This document shows positions 46,103 through 55,915 of a DNA stretch of 64,000 bases, one piece after another. This DNA is from Methylobacter tundripaludum. GTDB taxonomy: Bacteria; Pseudomonadota; Gammaproteobacteria; Methylococcales; Methylomonadaceae. Each line of letters begins with the position of its first letter. The stretch's first letter is position 1. The position numbers and the translations under genes were made by a program. The stretch lies in assembly GCF_002934365.1 (NCBI RefSeq), contig NZ_PTIY01000005.1, positions 248,001 through 312,000 on the forward strand, in the 5' to 3' direction. The notes beneath the pieces are model-generated. The model did not search any database. It was not told where the DNA came from and was given only the letters and a program-made list of their open reading frames with translations.

Positions 46103-49100
46103 TCACCCTCTCTCATCCCAAGCCTTATCCATCCGCTTTACCGAAACCGGATAAGCGGTTTTAAGCTGTTGGGCAAACAGCGAAACCCTGAATTCCTCCA
46201 GCATCCAGCGGAACGGGTCTTGCTCCGGGATAACCTTGTCTTTTTTGGCTTGCTTCTCCACGTCTTTCCAATACCGCGTCGCATAACGGCTGGCTTCCTG
46301 GACTTTTTGCAGGGTGTTATCGTGTTTATCCAGCCGGTATTGGATGGCTTTCAGATAACGAGGAATAGCTTTGAGTTGGTGATAAGGCGTATTGCGGATG
46401 AACCCGGCATAAATCATCAAGTCCAGCTGCTCGTTAATGTCCTTAGCAAGCGGGTCATTCGCATTCAGGCGGTTCAGCTGAGTTTTGATAGCGCCGTAAA
46501 GCTCCATAATTTCCAGCGCGATTTTCCCGGCTTCATTGGCGGTGCTGATCAGTCCCGATTTGTTGGCTTGCAGGCTTTGCTCGAATGCCTGCTGGGTGCG
46601 GATGGTTCGGCCTTCGACAAACACGCCGTATAGGGCGACATAAAGTATGTCGTCTTTATACGAAACCTCAGCGTCGTTACCGACAATAGGATGTTTCGGC
46701 AAGCGGTTATAGGTCAGTTCCGCGACCGCCGACTTCGGCATATTTTTCAATACATAAGTGCATTCCTTGCGCAGTTGCAGCTGAAACAGACGCATTAATC
46801 CGGCCTGATGCTGTAACGCGGCTTTTTGCTCGGTATCGAAAATGCGCACGCCGACCGCATCGCCTTCATCGATGATCGCGGGGAAGCCGACAAAGGCCTG
46901 TCCCTTCTGAATAAACTGGTAAGTCTCCGTCAGGTCGTCGAATGCCCAGCCGATGCATCCGGTGTAGTTCAGTTCGTCGGCGGCAATCTGGTCGAAGCTG
47001 TCTCCGGCTTTGGCGGTATGCTTGAGCTGCAATTTTTTCAGGTCGCGGCCGTAATCCAGCAATTGGCCCTGATCGTCCACAACCCGGAAATTCATTTTCA
47101 AGTGGTCGGTCAAGGTCTCGGTATTCCAGGCATTTAACGGAATCGCCTCGCCGGTCAGTTTTTTTAAACGGTTGCCCAGCCATTCCTGCAACGAACCTTT
47201 AAAGTCCGGTTCGATTTCAAGACATTGCTTGACGGTCTCGGGCACCGGCACAAAATGCTTCCTGATGTTCTTGGGCAAGGCTTTAATAAGCGCGATGCAT
47301 TTTTCTTCCAGCAAGCCCGGCACCAGCCAATCGAAAGCCGTTTGCGAGACTTGGTTTAGTTGATGCACCGGGATAATCGCGGTCACGCCGTCTTCGTCAT
47401 GCCCCGGCTCGAACCTGTATTGCAGCGGGATGGTCAGGTTGCCCCTCGTTCCCAAGCTCTGGCTTGGGAACGTGTTCGGGAAATCCCATTCGTTGACATA
47501 GTCTTCCTCGTGCTCACGCGTTAGATCCTCTCTGGTTAAAAATAGGATAAGGGGGTTGGCGCGTTCCGCTGTTTTGCGCCAGGTATCCAGCGTAACGCCG
47601 CTGACCACCTCGGGCGGCAGTTTGCTGTCGTAAAATTCATAAAGCCATTGCTCATCCTCGACCAGATCGACGCGGCGGCCCTTATGCTGGATCATGCCCA
47701 CTTCTTCGAGCAGTTTCTGGTTGGCGACATAAAACGGCGCGTTACTGTAGTAATCGTGATCGACCAGCGCGGAGCGGATAAAAATCTCCCTCGCGGCTTT
47801 GGCATCGACATGGTCGTAAGGAATCTTGCGCCCGGCTTGCAGCGTCAGGCCGTACAACAAGGTGCGCGAGGACACCATGCAACGCGCACCTTTCTTCTCC
47901 CAATGCGGATCGTAATAGTTGTGTTTGACCAGATGCTCGGCGCATTGCTCTATCCACTCCGGCTCGATCCTGGCGACATTGCGCGCATACACCTTGCTGG
48001 TTTCGACCTGCTCGGCGGCCATGATCCATTTGGGTTTGAGCTTATGCAGGCCGGAGCCGGGGAAGATGAAGAACTTAAGTCCCCGTGCGCCGAGGTATTC
48101 GTATTGCTCATGGCGAAAACCGATATTGGACAGCAGGCCCGGTAACAGCGCGCGGTGAACCTTTTCATAGCTAGCCTCATCGGTGTTCGGCGTCATTTTC
48201 AAGTCGCCTTTGACGACCTGCATGATCTGCGCGTGAATGTCGAACCACTCGCGCATCCTCATGTAAGACAGGAAATTGTCGGTGCAATATTTGCGCAGCT
48301 TGCTGTTGGACAGGTGTTTTTTCTTGTCCTCGTAAGTATTCCAGATATTTAACAGCGTTAAAAAATCGGATTCGGGATGACGAAACGCCGCGTGTTTTTG
48401 GTCGGCCTGGGCCATCTTGTCGGCGGGTTTTTCGCGCGGGTCTTGCACGCTTAACGCGGAAACGATAATCGCGACCTCGGTCAGGCAATGCTCATGCGCG
48501 GCGGCGATCAGCATCCGGGCAAGCTTCGGGTCGGTCGGAAATTTGGCCAGCTGCTTGCCCACTTCGGTCAGCTTGCCCGATTTATCCAGCGCGTTGACTT
48601 CATGCAGCACGGTTTTTCCGTCCCGGATCATCTTGTCTTCGGGCGGCTCAATGAATGGGAAGTCTTCAATGTCGCCGAGCTTTAACGAAATCATCTGCAA
48701 AATAACCGCAGACAGATTGGTGCGCATGATTTCCGGTTCGGTAAACTCAGGCCTCGCCAAATAATCGTCGTGCGAATATAGCCGGATGCAGATGCCCTCG
48801 GCGACACGGCCGCAACGCCCTGCCCTTTGGTTGGCGGAAGATTGCGAGATGCGTTCGATCGGCAAGCGCTGGATTTTGCTGCGATGACTGTAGCGGCTGA
48901 TCCGCGCGTGGCCGGTGTCGATCACGCAACGGATGCCCGGCACCGTCAACGAGGTTTCCGCAACGTTGGTCGCCAGCACGATGCGCAGCTTGCCGCCCTT
49001 GGGCTTGAACACACGCTCCTGCTCGCTGATGCTGAGTTTCGAATACAACGGCAGGATTTCATATTGGGTCGGGTGGTGTTTTTTTAGCGAATCGGCGGTC

Positions 49101-50017
49101 TCCCTGATTTCCCGCTCGCCGCTGAGAAAAATCAATATGTCGCCGCGCAAATCCCGGTACAGCTCGTCGACCGCATCGAGTATCGCGTTTTGCAATTCAT
49201 CCCCCGTTTCATCCGTTGCTTTTTCGTCGTCCGCTTCCTCTTTCGGAACGATAGGCCGATAACGCACGTCCACCGGATAAGTGCGCCCTGAAACTTCGAT
49301 AATCGGCGCCTTGTTGAAATGATCGGAAAAGCGCTGCGTATCGATCGTCGCCGAGGTGATGATCAGCTTTAAATCGGGCCGCTTAGGCAGCAGCCATTTC
49401 ATGTAACCGATCAAAAAATCGATGTTCAAGCTGCGCTCATGCGCCTCATCGATGATGATGGTGTCGTACTGGTTTAGGTAAGGATCGTTTTGCGATTCGG
49501 CCAGCAAAATACCGTCGGTCATCAGCTTAACCAACGATTCGGCGTGGGTTTTATCGTTAAAGCGGATTTTGTAACCGACCGACTTGCCGATAGTTTCGCC
49601 GAGTTCTTCGGCGATACGGTCGGCAACCGTGCGCGCGGCAATCCGCCGGGGCTGGGTATGGCCGATAAATCCGGCCGCGCCCCGGCCTATCGACAGGCAA
49701 ATCTTCGGCAATTGCGTGGTCTTGCCGGAGCCGGTTTCGCCGCAGACAATCACCACCTGGTTTTCCTGTATCAGTTTGGCGATGTCGTCTTTTTTGCCGG
49801 TGACCGGCAAATCGGGGAATGTCAGTACGGGAATGCCGGCAAGGCGCTTGTTCCTGGCCGCGACCGATCGTTCGATACGGCTCGCCAGCGCGGTTAATTC
49901 TTCCGGGGATTTTTTGCTGCGGCAGCGGTCTAACTGCCGCTTTAAACCATGCCTGTCCTGGTTTAGACAATGCGCTAACTGATGGGTGAGTTGCTTAAAA
50001 AGATCGGGGGTGGACAT
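46103..50017 (-). CDS. hrpA: ATP-dependent RNA helicase HrpA
   Basis: A 1304-residue DEAH-box helicase, recently linked to ribosome collision rescue in E. coli. Motifs are GETGSGKTTQLPK (about residue 92), DEAHERS, SATIDT, then the helicase C domain with NVAETSLTVPGI and QRAGRCGRVAEG, HA2/OB-fold domains, and the long HrpA-specific C-terminus (FRWMLEEFRVSLFAQQL at the end). The total length matches E. coli HrpA (1300). A REP hairpin (47447-47472) is embedded in frame near residue 850 and encodes the extra stretch TFPSQSLGTRG. Confidence 0.96.
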   Translation of the reverse strand: MSTPDLFKQLTHQLAHCLNQDRHGLKRQLDRCRSKKSPEELTALASRIERSVAARNKRLAGIPVLTFPDLPVTGKKDDIAKLIQENQVVIVCGETGSGKTTQLPKICLSIGRGAAGFIGHTQPRRIAARTVADRIAEELGETIGKSVGYKIRFNDKTHAESLVKLMTDGILLAESQNDPYLNQYDTIIIDEAHERSLNIDFLIGYMKWLLPKRPDLKLIITSATIDTQRFSDHFNKAPIIEVSGRTYPVDVRYRPIVPKEEADDEKATDETGDELQNAILDAVDELYRDLRGDILIFLSGEREIRETADSLKKHHPTQYEILPLYSKLSISEQERVFKPKGGKLRIVLATNVAETSLTVPGIRCVIDTGHARISRYSHRSKIQRLPIERISQSSANQRAGRCGRVAEGICIRLYSHDDYLARPEFTEPEIMRTNLSAVILQMISLKLGDIEDFPFIEPPEDKMIRDGKTVLHEVNALDKSGKLTEVGKQLAKFPTDPKLARMLIAAAHEHCLTEVAIIVSALSVQDPREKPADKMAQADQKHAAFRHPESDFLTLLNIWNTYEDKKKHLSNSKLRKYCTDNFLSYMRMREWFDIHAQIMQVVKGDLKMTPNTDEASYEKVHRALLPGLLSNIGFRHEQYEYLGARGLKFFIFPGSGLHKLKPKWIMAAEQVETSKVYARNVARIEPEWIEQCAEHLVKHNYYDPHWEKKGARCMVSSRTLLYGLTLQAGRKIPYDHVDAKAAREIFIRSALVDHDYYSNAPFYVANQKLLEEVGMIQHKGRRVDLVEDEQWLYEFYDSKLPPEVVSGVTLDTWRKTAERANPLILFLTREDLTREHEEDYVNEWDFPNTFPSQSLGTRGNLTIPLQYRFEPGHDEDGVTAIIPVHQLNQVSQTAFDWLVPGLLEEKCIALIKALPKNIRKHFVPVPETVKQCLEIEPDFKGSLQEWLGNRLKKLTGEAIPLNAWNTETLTDHLKMNFRVVDDQGQLLDYGRDLKKLQLKHTAKAGDSFDQIAADELNYTGCIGWAFDDLTETYQFIQKGQAFVGFPAIIDEGDAVGVRIFDTEQKAALQHQAGLMRLFQLQLRKECTYVLKNMPKSAVAELTYNRLPKHPIVGNDAEVSYKDDILYVALYGVFVEGRTIRTQQAFEQSLQANKSGLISTANEAGKIALEIMELYGAIKTQLNRLNANDPLAKDINEQLDLMIYAGFIRNTPYHQLKAIPRYLKAIQYRLDKHDNTLQKVQEASRYATRYWKDVEKQAKKDKVIPEQDPFRWMLEEFRVSLFAQQLKTAYPVSVKRMDKAWDERG
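47447..47472. repeat. REP hairpin inside hrpA
   Basis: CGTTCCCAAGC-TCTG-GCTTGGGAACG is a perfect palindrome of 11-bp arms, identical in core to the intergenic REPs. It keeps the frame of hrpA. Confidence 0.85.
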
Positions 50018-50054
50018 CTAAAACAGCCGGATAAATTAGCAATGCCGTTAAGTG

Positions 50055-50100
50055 AAGCCGCTCGTGGTTCGACAAGCTCACCGCGAACGGCTTAACCGCA
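50055..50100. repeat. Fragment of the MITE family
   Basis: gccgctcgtggttcgacaag and ctcaccgcgaacggctt match the inner part (in inverse orientation) of the element at 26696-26813. The terminal repeats are absent. It lies between the divergent hrpA and SprA-like genes. Confidence 0.55.
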
Positions 50101-50212
50101 TTGGATAAAATGCGGCATTATACGTTAATTTATCTGTTTTTAATTTTATCCATAGACTGTTGAATGATTGTTTATTAGACTTAAAATTGTTTATCTGATG
50201 TGAAGGTGCATC

Positions 50213-50776
50213 ATGATTTCTTCCGTATCCCATACCAAATTCGCCGCACAACCAACTGATTATTCTCAGCGGCAGCCGGTCGCCCCGACGAACAGCCAGG
50301 ATCAGGACGCTCAAAAAGACCCCGCGTTAAAACCTGCCGATTCCCAAACAACGGACACAAAAAAAACCAGAGAGCTCTCCGAATCCGATATAAAAGTCGT
50401 TAACGAACTCAAACAAAGAGATGTCGAAGTCAGGGCGCATGAAGCCGCGCATCTGGCTGCGGCAGGCAGCATTGCGGTAAGCGGCGCCAGTTTTGAATTC
50501 CAGCAAGGCCCTGACGGCAGCCAGTATGCCATCGGCGGCGAGGTCAGCATAGACACCTCACCGGTTTCCGGCGACCCGGCCGCAACGCTACGAAAAGCAG
50601 ACACCATCAGGAGAGCCGCGCTGGCTCCGGCCCAACCCTCCGGCGCGGATATGCAGGTTGCGGCGGCGGCAACGGCGATGGCCGCCCAAGCGCAAGTCGA
50701 ATTGATGCAGAAAATACAGGCTACTCAGAACGGCGATAAAGACCGGCAGGGAAGCCAAATAAATTTATCGGCATAA
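50213..50776 (+). CDS. SprA-related putative metalloprotease
   Basis: A 187-residue protein of the SprA-related family (PF12118-like). A disordered, Gln/Asp-rich N-terminus (1-60) precedes VRAHEAAHLAAAG, which contains HExxH, so zinc binding is plausible. SGASFEFQQGPDGSQYAIGG and VSIDTSPVSGDP are the conserved core. No signal peptide is evident. Function is unknown; proteolytic activity is only suggested by the motif. It is single and precedes the cas genes by about 140 bases. Confidence 0.88.
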   Translation: MISSVSHTKFAAQPTDYSQRQPVAPTNSQDQDAQKDPALKPADSQTTDTKKTRELSESDIKVVNELKQRDVEVRAHEAAHLAAAGSIAVSGASFEFQQGPDGSQYAIGGEVSIDTSPVSGDPAATLRKADTIRRAALAPAQPSGADMQVAAAATAMAAQAQVELMQKIQATQNGDKDRQGSQINLSA

Positions 50777-50919
50777 AGCATAAGAAAGTGCTAGCTTAAT
50801 CATTCGTCAAGTTCTGCACAAACGCTTTCAAAAAATCACATCCGTTTAAATCCGCCTGATCAGTGTCATCCGCGTTCTATAACGCCTGATTTGGGCAATA
50901 CTCTCTCGCCCCAAGGATT

Positions 50920-51867
50920 ATGGAACAATTAACCGATCTAAAAGCCATATTACACTCCAAGCGCGCCAATATTTATTACCTGGAAAAATGCCGGGTCATG
51001 CAAAAAGACGGCCGGGTGGTGTATCTCACCGAAGACAACGACCAAAAGCAGTACTGGAACATTCCAATCGCCAACACCACGGTCATCTTGCTGGGCATGG
51101 GTACATCGATCACCCAGTCCGCCGTCAGGATGCTGGCTTCCGCCGGAGTATTGATCGGATTCAGCGGCAGCGGCGGCACACCGCTGATTGCCGCAGGCGA
51201 AGTGGAATGGCTTTCGCCGCAGAGCGAATACCGGCCGACCGAATACATCCAAAACTGGCTGGCGTTCTGGTTCGACGAAAACAAACGCCTGACCATCGCC
51301 AAACGCTTCCAACAGTTGCGCATTGACTATTTGCAGCAGGTCTGGCGCAAAGACAAAGAGCTGCAATCTTACGGCTTTTATATCGATGACGCCGACGTGG
51401 AAAAGGCCCTGAGCAACTGCAACGATAAAATAAGCCACAGCTCCAGCGTTACCGACCTGCTGACCGCAGAAGCGCAACTGACCAAAAGCCTTTACAAAAT
51501 AGCCGCCGCCCGTACCCAACACGGCGGATTTGCCCGCGACCATGCAGGCGAAGACGACGCCAACGCCTTTTTAAATCACGGCAATTACCTGGCCTATGGC
51601 TTGGCCGCAACCACGCTATGGGTGCTGGGCATACCCCACGGCTTTGCGGTGATGCACGGCAAAACCCGGCGCGGCGCGTTAGTGTTCGACGTCGCCGATC
51701 TGGTAAAAGACGCGCTGATCCTGCCTTGGGCGTTTATCTGCGCCAAGGAACAAATGAGCGAGCAGGAATTTCGCCAGCAATGCCTGCAAAACTTTACCCA
51801 ACACAAAGCGCTGGATTTCATGTTCGAAGCCGTCAAAACCCTCAGTTTAGAAGGCAGCCAACTATGA
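50920..51867 (+). CDS. cas1: Type I-F CRISPR integrase Cas1
   Basis: A 315-residue Cas1 that inserts new spacers at the leader end. The metal-binding residues are E184 (LTAEAQL), H246 (VMHGKTR), D257 and D260 (VFDVADLVKD), matching the I-F spacing. Subtype is set by the neighbouring Cas2-Cas3 fusion. Its stop overlaps the cas3 start (ATGA), so the two are coupled. It has a short upstream region in which no clear promoter stands out. Confidence 0.97.
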   Translation: MEQLTDLKAILHSKRANIYYLEKCRVMQKDGRVVYLTEDNDQKQYWNIPIANTTVILLGMGTSITQSAVRMLASAGVLIGFSGSGGTPLIAAGEVEWLSPQSEYRPTEYIQNWLAFWFDENKRLTIAKRFQQLRIDYLQQVWRKDKELQSYGFYIDDADVEKALSNCNDKISHSSSVTDLLTAEAQLTKSLYKIAAARTQHGGFARDHAGEDDANAFLNHGNYLAYGLAATTLWVLGIPHGFAVMHGKTRRGALVFDVADLVKDALILPWAFICAKEQMSEQEFRQQCLQNFTQHKALDFMFEAVKTLSLEGSQL

Positions 51868-54800
51868 TGGTGACCTTCGTCTCGCAATGCGAGAAAAACG
51901 CCTTAGCCAAAACACGCCGCGTATTGGATGCGTTTGCCAATCGCATCGGCGATTGCACTTGGCAAACGGTCATCACCAACGAAGGGTTAAACGCCGTCAA
52001 AAAACTGCTGCGCAAAACCGCTTCCAAAAACACCGCCGTTTCCTGCCATTGGCAACGCAGCCGCAGCCGTAGCGAACTGGTCTGGATAGTCGGCAATCGC
52101 CGTAAATTCAACGCGCTCGGCATCGTGCCGGTCAACACCACGAAAAAAACCGTTATCAACACCCAGTGGGAAAACGATTGGCATTACCTGCCGCTGATTA
52201 AAGCCTTGACCGCATTGGCGGCGCTGTTTCACGACTGGGGCAAAGCGTCCGCCTGTTTTCAGCAGAAATTGACATCCAAGAAACCGCAGTCCGACCCGTT
52301 GCGCCATGAATGGGTATCGCTAATGCTGCTGACCGCGCTGATCAACGGCGAACAGGAAGACGCCGGATGGCTTAAACGCTTGGCTGACGGCGATATAGAC
52401 GAGGCGGCATTAAAATCATTAAGCCCAAGTAAAAACCCCATGACGGACTTGCCCAATGCCTCCTGTTTAGTCGCTTGGCTGGTCGTAACCCACCATAAAC
52501 TGCCGATCAATTGGGATGACTCAGACGACTGGCGGGGCGAACCGGCTAAAGACTTGCAAAAGACGCTTAAACGGATTACCGCCGGGTGGGGCTACCAAAA
52601 CGATATAAATACCGACACCTGTTTCCATTTCCCCAACGGCCTGCCCAGCCAATCGAAACCCTGGCTTAAGCAACTGCAAAAATGGGCGGCCAAACTGATC
52701 GCCTGCCTGCCGCGCCTTGAGCAAGCGATGGCCGACGGCAGCTGGCGTGTAGTCTTGCATCATGCCCGGCTCTCGCTGATGCTGGGCGATCATCATTATT
52801 CCTCGCAGCCGGCCGACACGGGCTGGAACGGCACCCTGGCGCTGTATGCCAATACCGACAGTAAAACCAAACAGCTCAAGCAAAAACTGGACGAGCATTT
52901 GCTCGGCGTTGCCAAAAACGCGCTAACCGCAACCCATCTGCTGCCCAAGTTTGAAGACGAGCCGCCCGCCGCTTACGACGTGAAACGCCTGAAACAAAAA
53001 AGCGCCGATAAACGCTTTCAATGGCAAGACGACGCGGTAGCCAAAATCAAAACCTGGAAAACCGAGCAAGGTTTAAGCGGGCAACGCTACGGTTTCTTCA
53101 CCGTCAACATGGCCGGTACCGGCTGCGGCAAAACCCTGGCTAACGCCAAAATCATGCAGGCGCTGTCCAAGGATGGCGACAGCCTGCGTTACGCGCTGGC
53201 GCTGGGCCTGCGCACGCTGACCTTGCAAACCGGAGACGAATACCGCGACCGTATCGGCCTGGACGATTCCGAGCTGGCGGTGCTGATCGGCTCGCGGGCA
53301 ATCCTGGAATTGCACACGCAAAACCATAAACCGCAAGATACGCAAGCAGACCCACCCGGCGGCTCGGAATCGGCGGAAGAATTATGGGAAGACAACGAAA
53401 TCGATTTCGATATACCCGATGACACCTTAAGCGCGTTAAGCACCGTGTGGACGGATCGAAGCGGCAACATCGATCCGCGCAAGCAGAAATTCCTCTACGC
53501 GCCGGTGCTGGCTTGCACCATCGACCACCTGATGCCCGCGACCGAAACCACGCGCGGCGGGCGTTATATCTTGCCCTGTTTGCGGCTGATGTCTTCGGAT
53601 TTGGTCATTGATGAAATCGACGATTTCGACGGAACCGACCTGATTGCAATAGGCCGCCTGATTCATCTGGCCGGTATGTTGGGGCGCAAAGTGATGATTT
53701 CCTCAGCAACCATTCCGCCCGATTTGGCCGAAGGCTATTTTAACGCCTACCGGGAAGGCTGGCGGCTGTTTGCCAAGACCCGCGACGTCGCCGGCCGTAT
53801 CGGTTGCGCCTGGATTGACGAGTTTGCAACCTGCATTGAGACACTGTCCCACGGCGACATAGAAGCCTACCGCTCGGTTCACCAAGCCTATACCGGCAAA
53901 AAGCGGCTTAAGATAAACAAATTAGCCGTTCGCCGGAAAGCCGAGATTATCGCACTGGATAAAACCGAACCTTGCATCGGCGATGATCAAACCCTCGAAC
54001 AGCTATTTTTTACCGCCATACAACAAACCGCCGCCGCGCTTCACCACCGCCATGCCAGACCCGACCCGCACAGCAACAAGCGGGTTTCATTCGGCGTAGT
54101 GCGTGTCGCGAACATTCCGCCGTGCATCAAGCTGGCTCAATATTTAGCGGAAGCTCAATGGCCCGACGATATGGATATACGGGTCATGGCTTACCACAGC
54201 CAGCAACTGCTGTTGCTGCGCCATCATCAAGAGCAGCATCTGGACGCCGTATTAAAACGCCACGACCCCGAGCCAGTTTTCGAGCATCCGCTGATCCGGC
54301 AACATCTCGATAACAGCCGCGCCGCCAACATGCTGTTCATCCTGGTGGCGACGCCGGTTGAAGAAGTCGGGCGCGATCACGATTTCGATTGGGCGGTGGT
54401 CGAACCCTCGTCGTACCGCTCGATCATCCAACTGGCAGGCCGGGTGCTCAGGCACCGGGACGAAACGCCCGATACCGCCAACATCGCCTTGCTGCAATAC
54501 AACCTGAAAGCGTTAATCCAAGCCGATGACAGCCCTGCCTATTGCCGCCCCGGTTATGAAAGCAAAGACCATCTGCTGGACAGCCACGACTTAAGCACGC
54601 TGATTCCCGCCGATCAGTTGACCTCACTCAACGCCTTGCCGCGCATCCAGCGCAACACCCAACTGCAAGAGACCGAACGCCTGGCGGATTTGGAGCATTA
54701 CTGCATACAACAGTTGCTTACCGCTTATCACAAACAAGGCCCGGAGCAACTGCAAGGCTGGCTAAGCGGGTATTGGTGGCTGACGGCGCTGCCGCAACAG

Positions 54801-55151
54801 CTCAGCCCGTTTAGAAAACAGCAGCCGCAACAGACCTTATACCGGATACCGGATGCAAAAGACGATTGGGTATTTGTCGAGAAATCGCTTCAAGGCCAGT
54901 ACAACCCGGTTGAAGACCGATACAAAATAGATCCCTCGATCAAATTGAGCGAACAAGCACAAGCCAGATGGTGGCTTTATCGCGATTATCAGTCTTTGCT
55001 TGAAGACGTGGCCGAACGAAATAACTGGTCGTTGCGTAATACCGCATTGCGTTATGGCGAAATCAACGTGCAAATTGATGAGAATGATATTTTGAAAGGT
55101 CGGCGCTTTGCCTATTGCGATCAATTGGGGTTTTGGAAAAAACCGCGATAG
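51864..55151 (+). CDS. cas3: Type I-F Cas2-Cas3 fusion nuclease-helicase
   Basis: A 1095-residue fusion found only in type I-F systems. Cas2-like domain, about residues 1-95 (MMVTFVSQCEKNALAKTRR); HD nuclease starting with H123-D124 (LFHDWGKAS); SF2 helicase with Walker A K423 (GTGCGKT) and a DEID box at D583; SSATIPP motif III; helicase C with VEEVGRDHDFDW and QLAGRVLRHR. It degrades target DNA after recruitment by the Csy complex and helps Cas1 in adaptation. The ATG at 51864 overlaps the cas1 stop. A downstream gap of 1.1 kb with a toxin-antitoxin pair separates it from csy1. Confidence 0.97.
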   Translation: MMVTFVSQCEKNALAKTRRVLDAFANRIGDCTWQTVITNEGLNAVKKLLRKTASKNTAVSCHWQRSRSRSELVWIVGNRRKFNALGIVPVNTTKKTVINTQWENDWHYLPLIKALTALAALFHDWGKASACFQQKLTSKKPQSDPLRHEWVSLMLLTALINGEQEDAGWLKRLADGDIDEAALKSLSPSKNPMTDLPNASCLVAWLVVTHHKLPINWDDSDDWRGEPAKDLQKTLKRITAGWGYQNDINTDTCFHFPNGLPSQSKPWLKQLQKWAAKLIACLPRLEQAMADGSWRVVLHHARLSLMLGDHHYSSQPADTGWNGTLALYANTDSKTKQLKQKLDEHLLGVAKNALTATHLLPKFEDEPPAAYDVKRLKQKSADKRFQWQDDAVAKIKTWKTEQGLSGQRYGFFTVNMAGTGCGKTLANAKIMQALSKDGDSLRYALALGLRTLTLQTGDEYRDRIGLDDSELAVLIGSRAILELHTQNHKPQDTQADPPGGSESAEELWEDNEIDFDIPDDTLSALSTVWTDRSGNIDPRKQKFLYAPVLACTIDHLMPATETTRGGRYILPCLRLMSSDLVIDEIDDFDGTDLIAIGRLIHLAGMLGRKVMISSATIPPDLAEGYFNAYREGWRLFAKTRDVAGRIGCAWIDEFATCIETLSHGDIEAYRSVHQAYTGKKRLKINKLAVRRKAEIIALDKTEPCIGDDQTLEQLFFTAIQQTAAALHHRHARPDPHSNKRVSFGVVRVANIPPCIKLAQYLAEAQWPDDMDIRVMAYHSQQLLLLRHHQEQHLDAVLKRHDPEPVFEHPLIRQHLDNSRAANMLFILVATPVEEVGRDHDFDWAVVEPSSYRSIIQLAGRVLRHRDETPDTANIALLQYNLKALIQADDSPAYCRPGYESKDHLLDSHDLSTLIPADQLTSLNALPRIQRNTQLQETERLADLEHYCIQQLLTAYHKQGPEQLQGWLSGYWWLTALPQQLSPFRKQQPQQTLYRIPDAKDDWVFVEKSLQGQYNPVEDRYKIDPSIKLSEQAQARWWLYRDYQSLLEDVAERNNWSLRNTALRYGEINVQIDENDILKGRRFAYCDQLGFWKKPR

Positions 55152-55186
55152 GGCCAATGGAGCACGGATGAAGAGCCGGGCTCAAT

Positions 55187-55211
55187 AATTTAGATGTTAT
55201 TATCTAAAATT
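55187..55211. promoter_or_regulatory. Palindrome/promoter upstream of the antitoxin gene
   Basis: TTTAGAT (55189-55195) and ATCTAAA (55202-55208) form a 7-bp inverted repeat with a 6-base centre, next to a tatataatg -10-like sequence. It lies about 50-70 bases before the XRE antitoxin start and could be its operator. Confidence 0.45.
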
Positions 55212-55259
55212 ATATATAATGCAGGCATAGATTCTCAGTCACTATCGGACATTTTCATC

Positions 55260-55574
55260 ATGCCATTAAAATTTTACGACAGCCCATTTCATGTTAATCA
55301 CGACGCGGAAACCGCCAGTAAAATGGTCATGAAAATGGACTTATCCATCATGCTTAGCCGTATAATCGAAAGTAAACAATGGACACAAGTGCAGGCGGCG
55401 AAACAGCTTGGGGTCAAACAATCCCGCATATCCGATTTAATGAACGCTAAAATTGAAAAATTCACCATTGATGCGCTGTTTGATATGCTGGATAAGCTCG
55501 GCTTTCAAATAAACTGGACTATGCCATCATTACAAAAGGCCACGATGGTCATAAAAGCGAAAGCGATTCAGTGA
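55260..55574 (+). CDS. XRE-family antitoxin (HigA2-like), inside the cas locus
   Basis: A 104-residue helix-turn-helix protein: VMKMDLSIMLSRIIESKQWT, then TQVQAAKQLGVKQSRISDL and FTIDALFDMLDKLGFQINW. This is the PF13744-like antitoxin pattern that accompanies Gp49-type toxins. The ATG at 55260 is preceded by a palindrome and a -10-like sequence. Its 3' end overlaps that of the toxin gene by seven bases, in convergent orientation, rather than following the toxin on the same strand. Confidence 0.85.
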   Translation: MPLKFYDSPFHVNHDAETASKMVMKMDLSIMLSRIIESKQWTQVQAAKQLGVKQSRISDLMNAKIEKFTIDALFDMLDKLGFQINWTMPSLQKATMVIKAKAIQ

Positions 55575-55915
55575 GTTTTCTTTATCCCTGCCAGCAACTC
55601 TTTTAAGCGTTGATCGGCCGCTTTCATGGCTTGCCGATCAATACCGTTGGTAGTTTTGACAAAGGCATGTAGCACAACAATCGTATCCAGATATTTTGCT
55701 ACATAAATGCAGCGAAAAGCCGGGCTGCCGTTTTTTCTCAATTCAATAACACCTGCGCCAATACTATCCAAATGGGTGACCGGTAATTTCGGCTCTTCAT
55801 CAAACTGAATGCGTCTTAAATCTTTACCAAATTCATCCTGTATTTTATCGGGTAAATCTTTATATTCCTTTTCAGCGGCATCGTTTACAAAGGCAAATTT
55901 TTTCGCTTTTTTCAT
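55568..55915 (-). CDS. RelE/Gp49-like toxin, convergent to its antitoxin
   Basis: A 115-residue protein with the phage-derived Gp49-like (HigB/RelE superfamily) layout: VTHLDSIGAGVIELRKNGSP, AFRCIYVAKYLDTIVVLHAF, VKTTNGIDRQAMKAADQRL. Members cut mRNA on the ribosome. Start ATG at 55915 with GGAA about eight bases upstream. The partner antitoxin runs the opposite way, so each gene needs its own promoter and the two transcripts would be antisense at their ends. Confidence 0.85.
   Translation of the reverse strand: MKKAKKFAFVNDAAEKEYKDLPDKIQDEFGKDLRRIQFDEEPKLPVTHLDSIGAGVIELRKNGSPAFRCIYVAKYLDTIVVLHAFVKTTNGIDRQAMKAADQRLKELLAGIKKTH

Noticed and set aside
51618-51863. N-terminal extension of Cas3
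   Set aside because: These codons lie inside cas1 in another frame; the ATG at 51864 gives the standard Cas2-like start and overlaps the cas1 stop.
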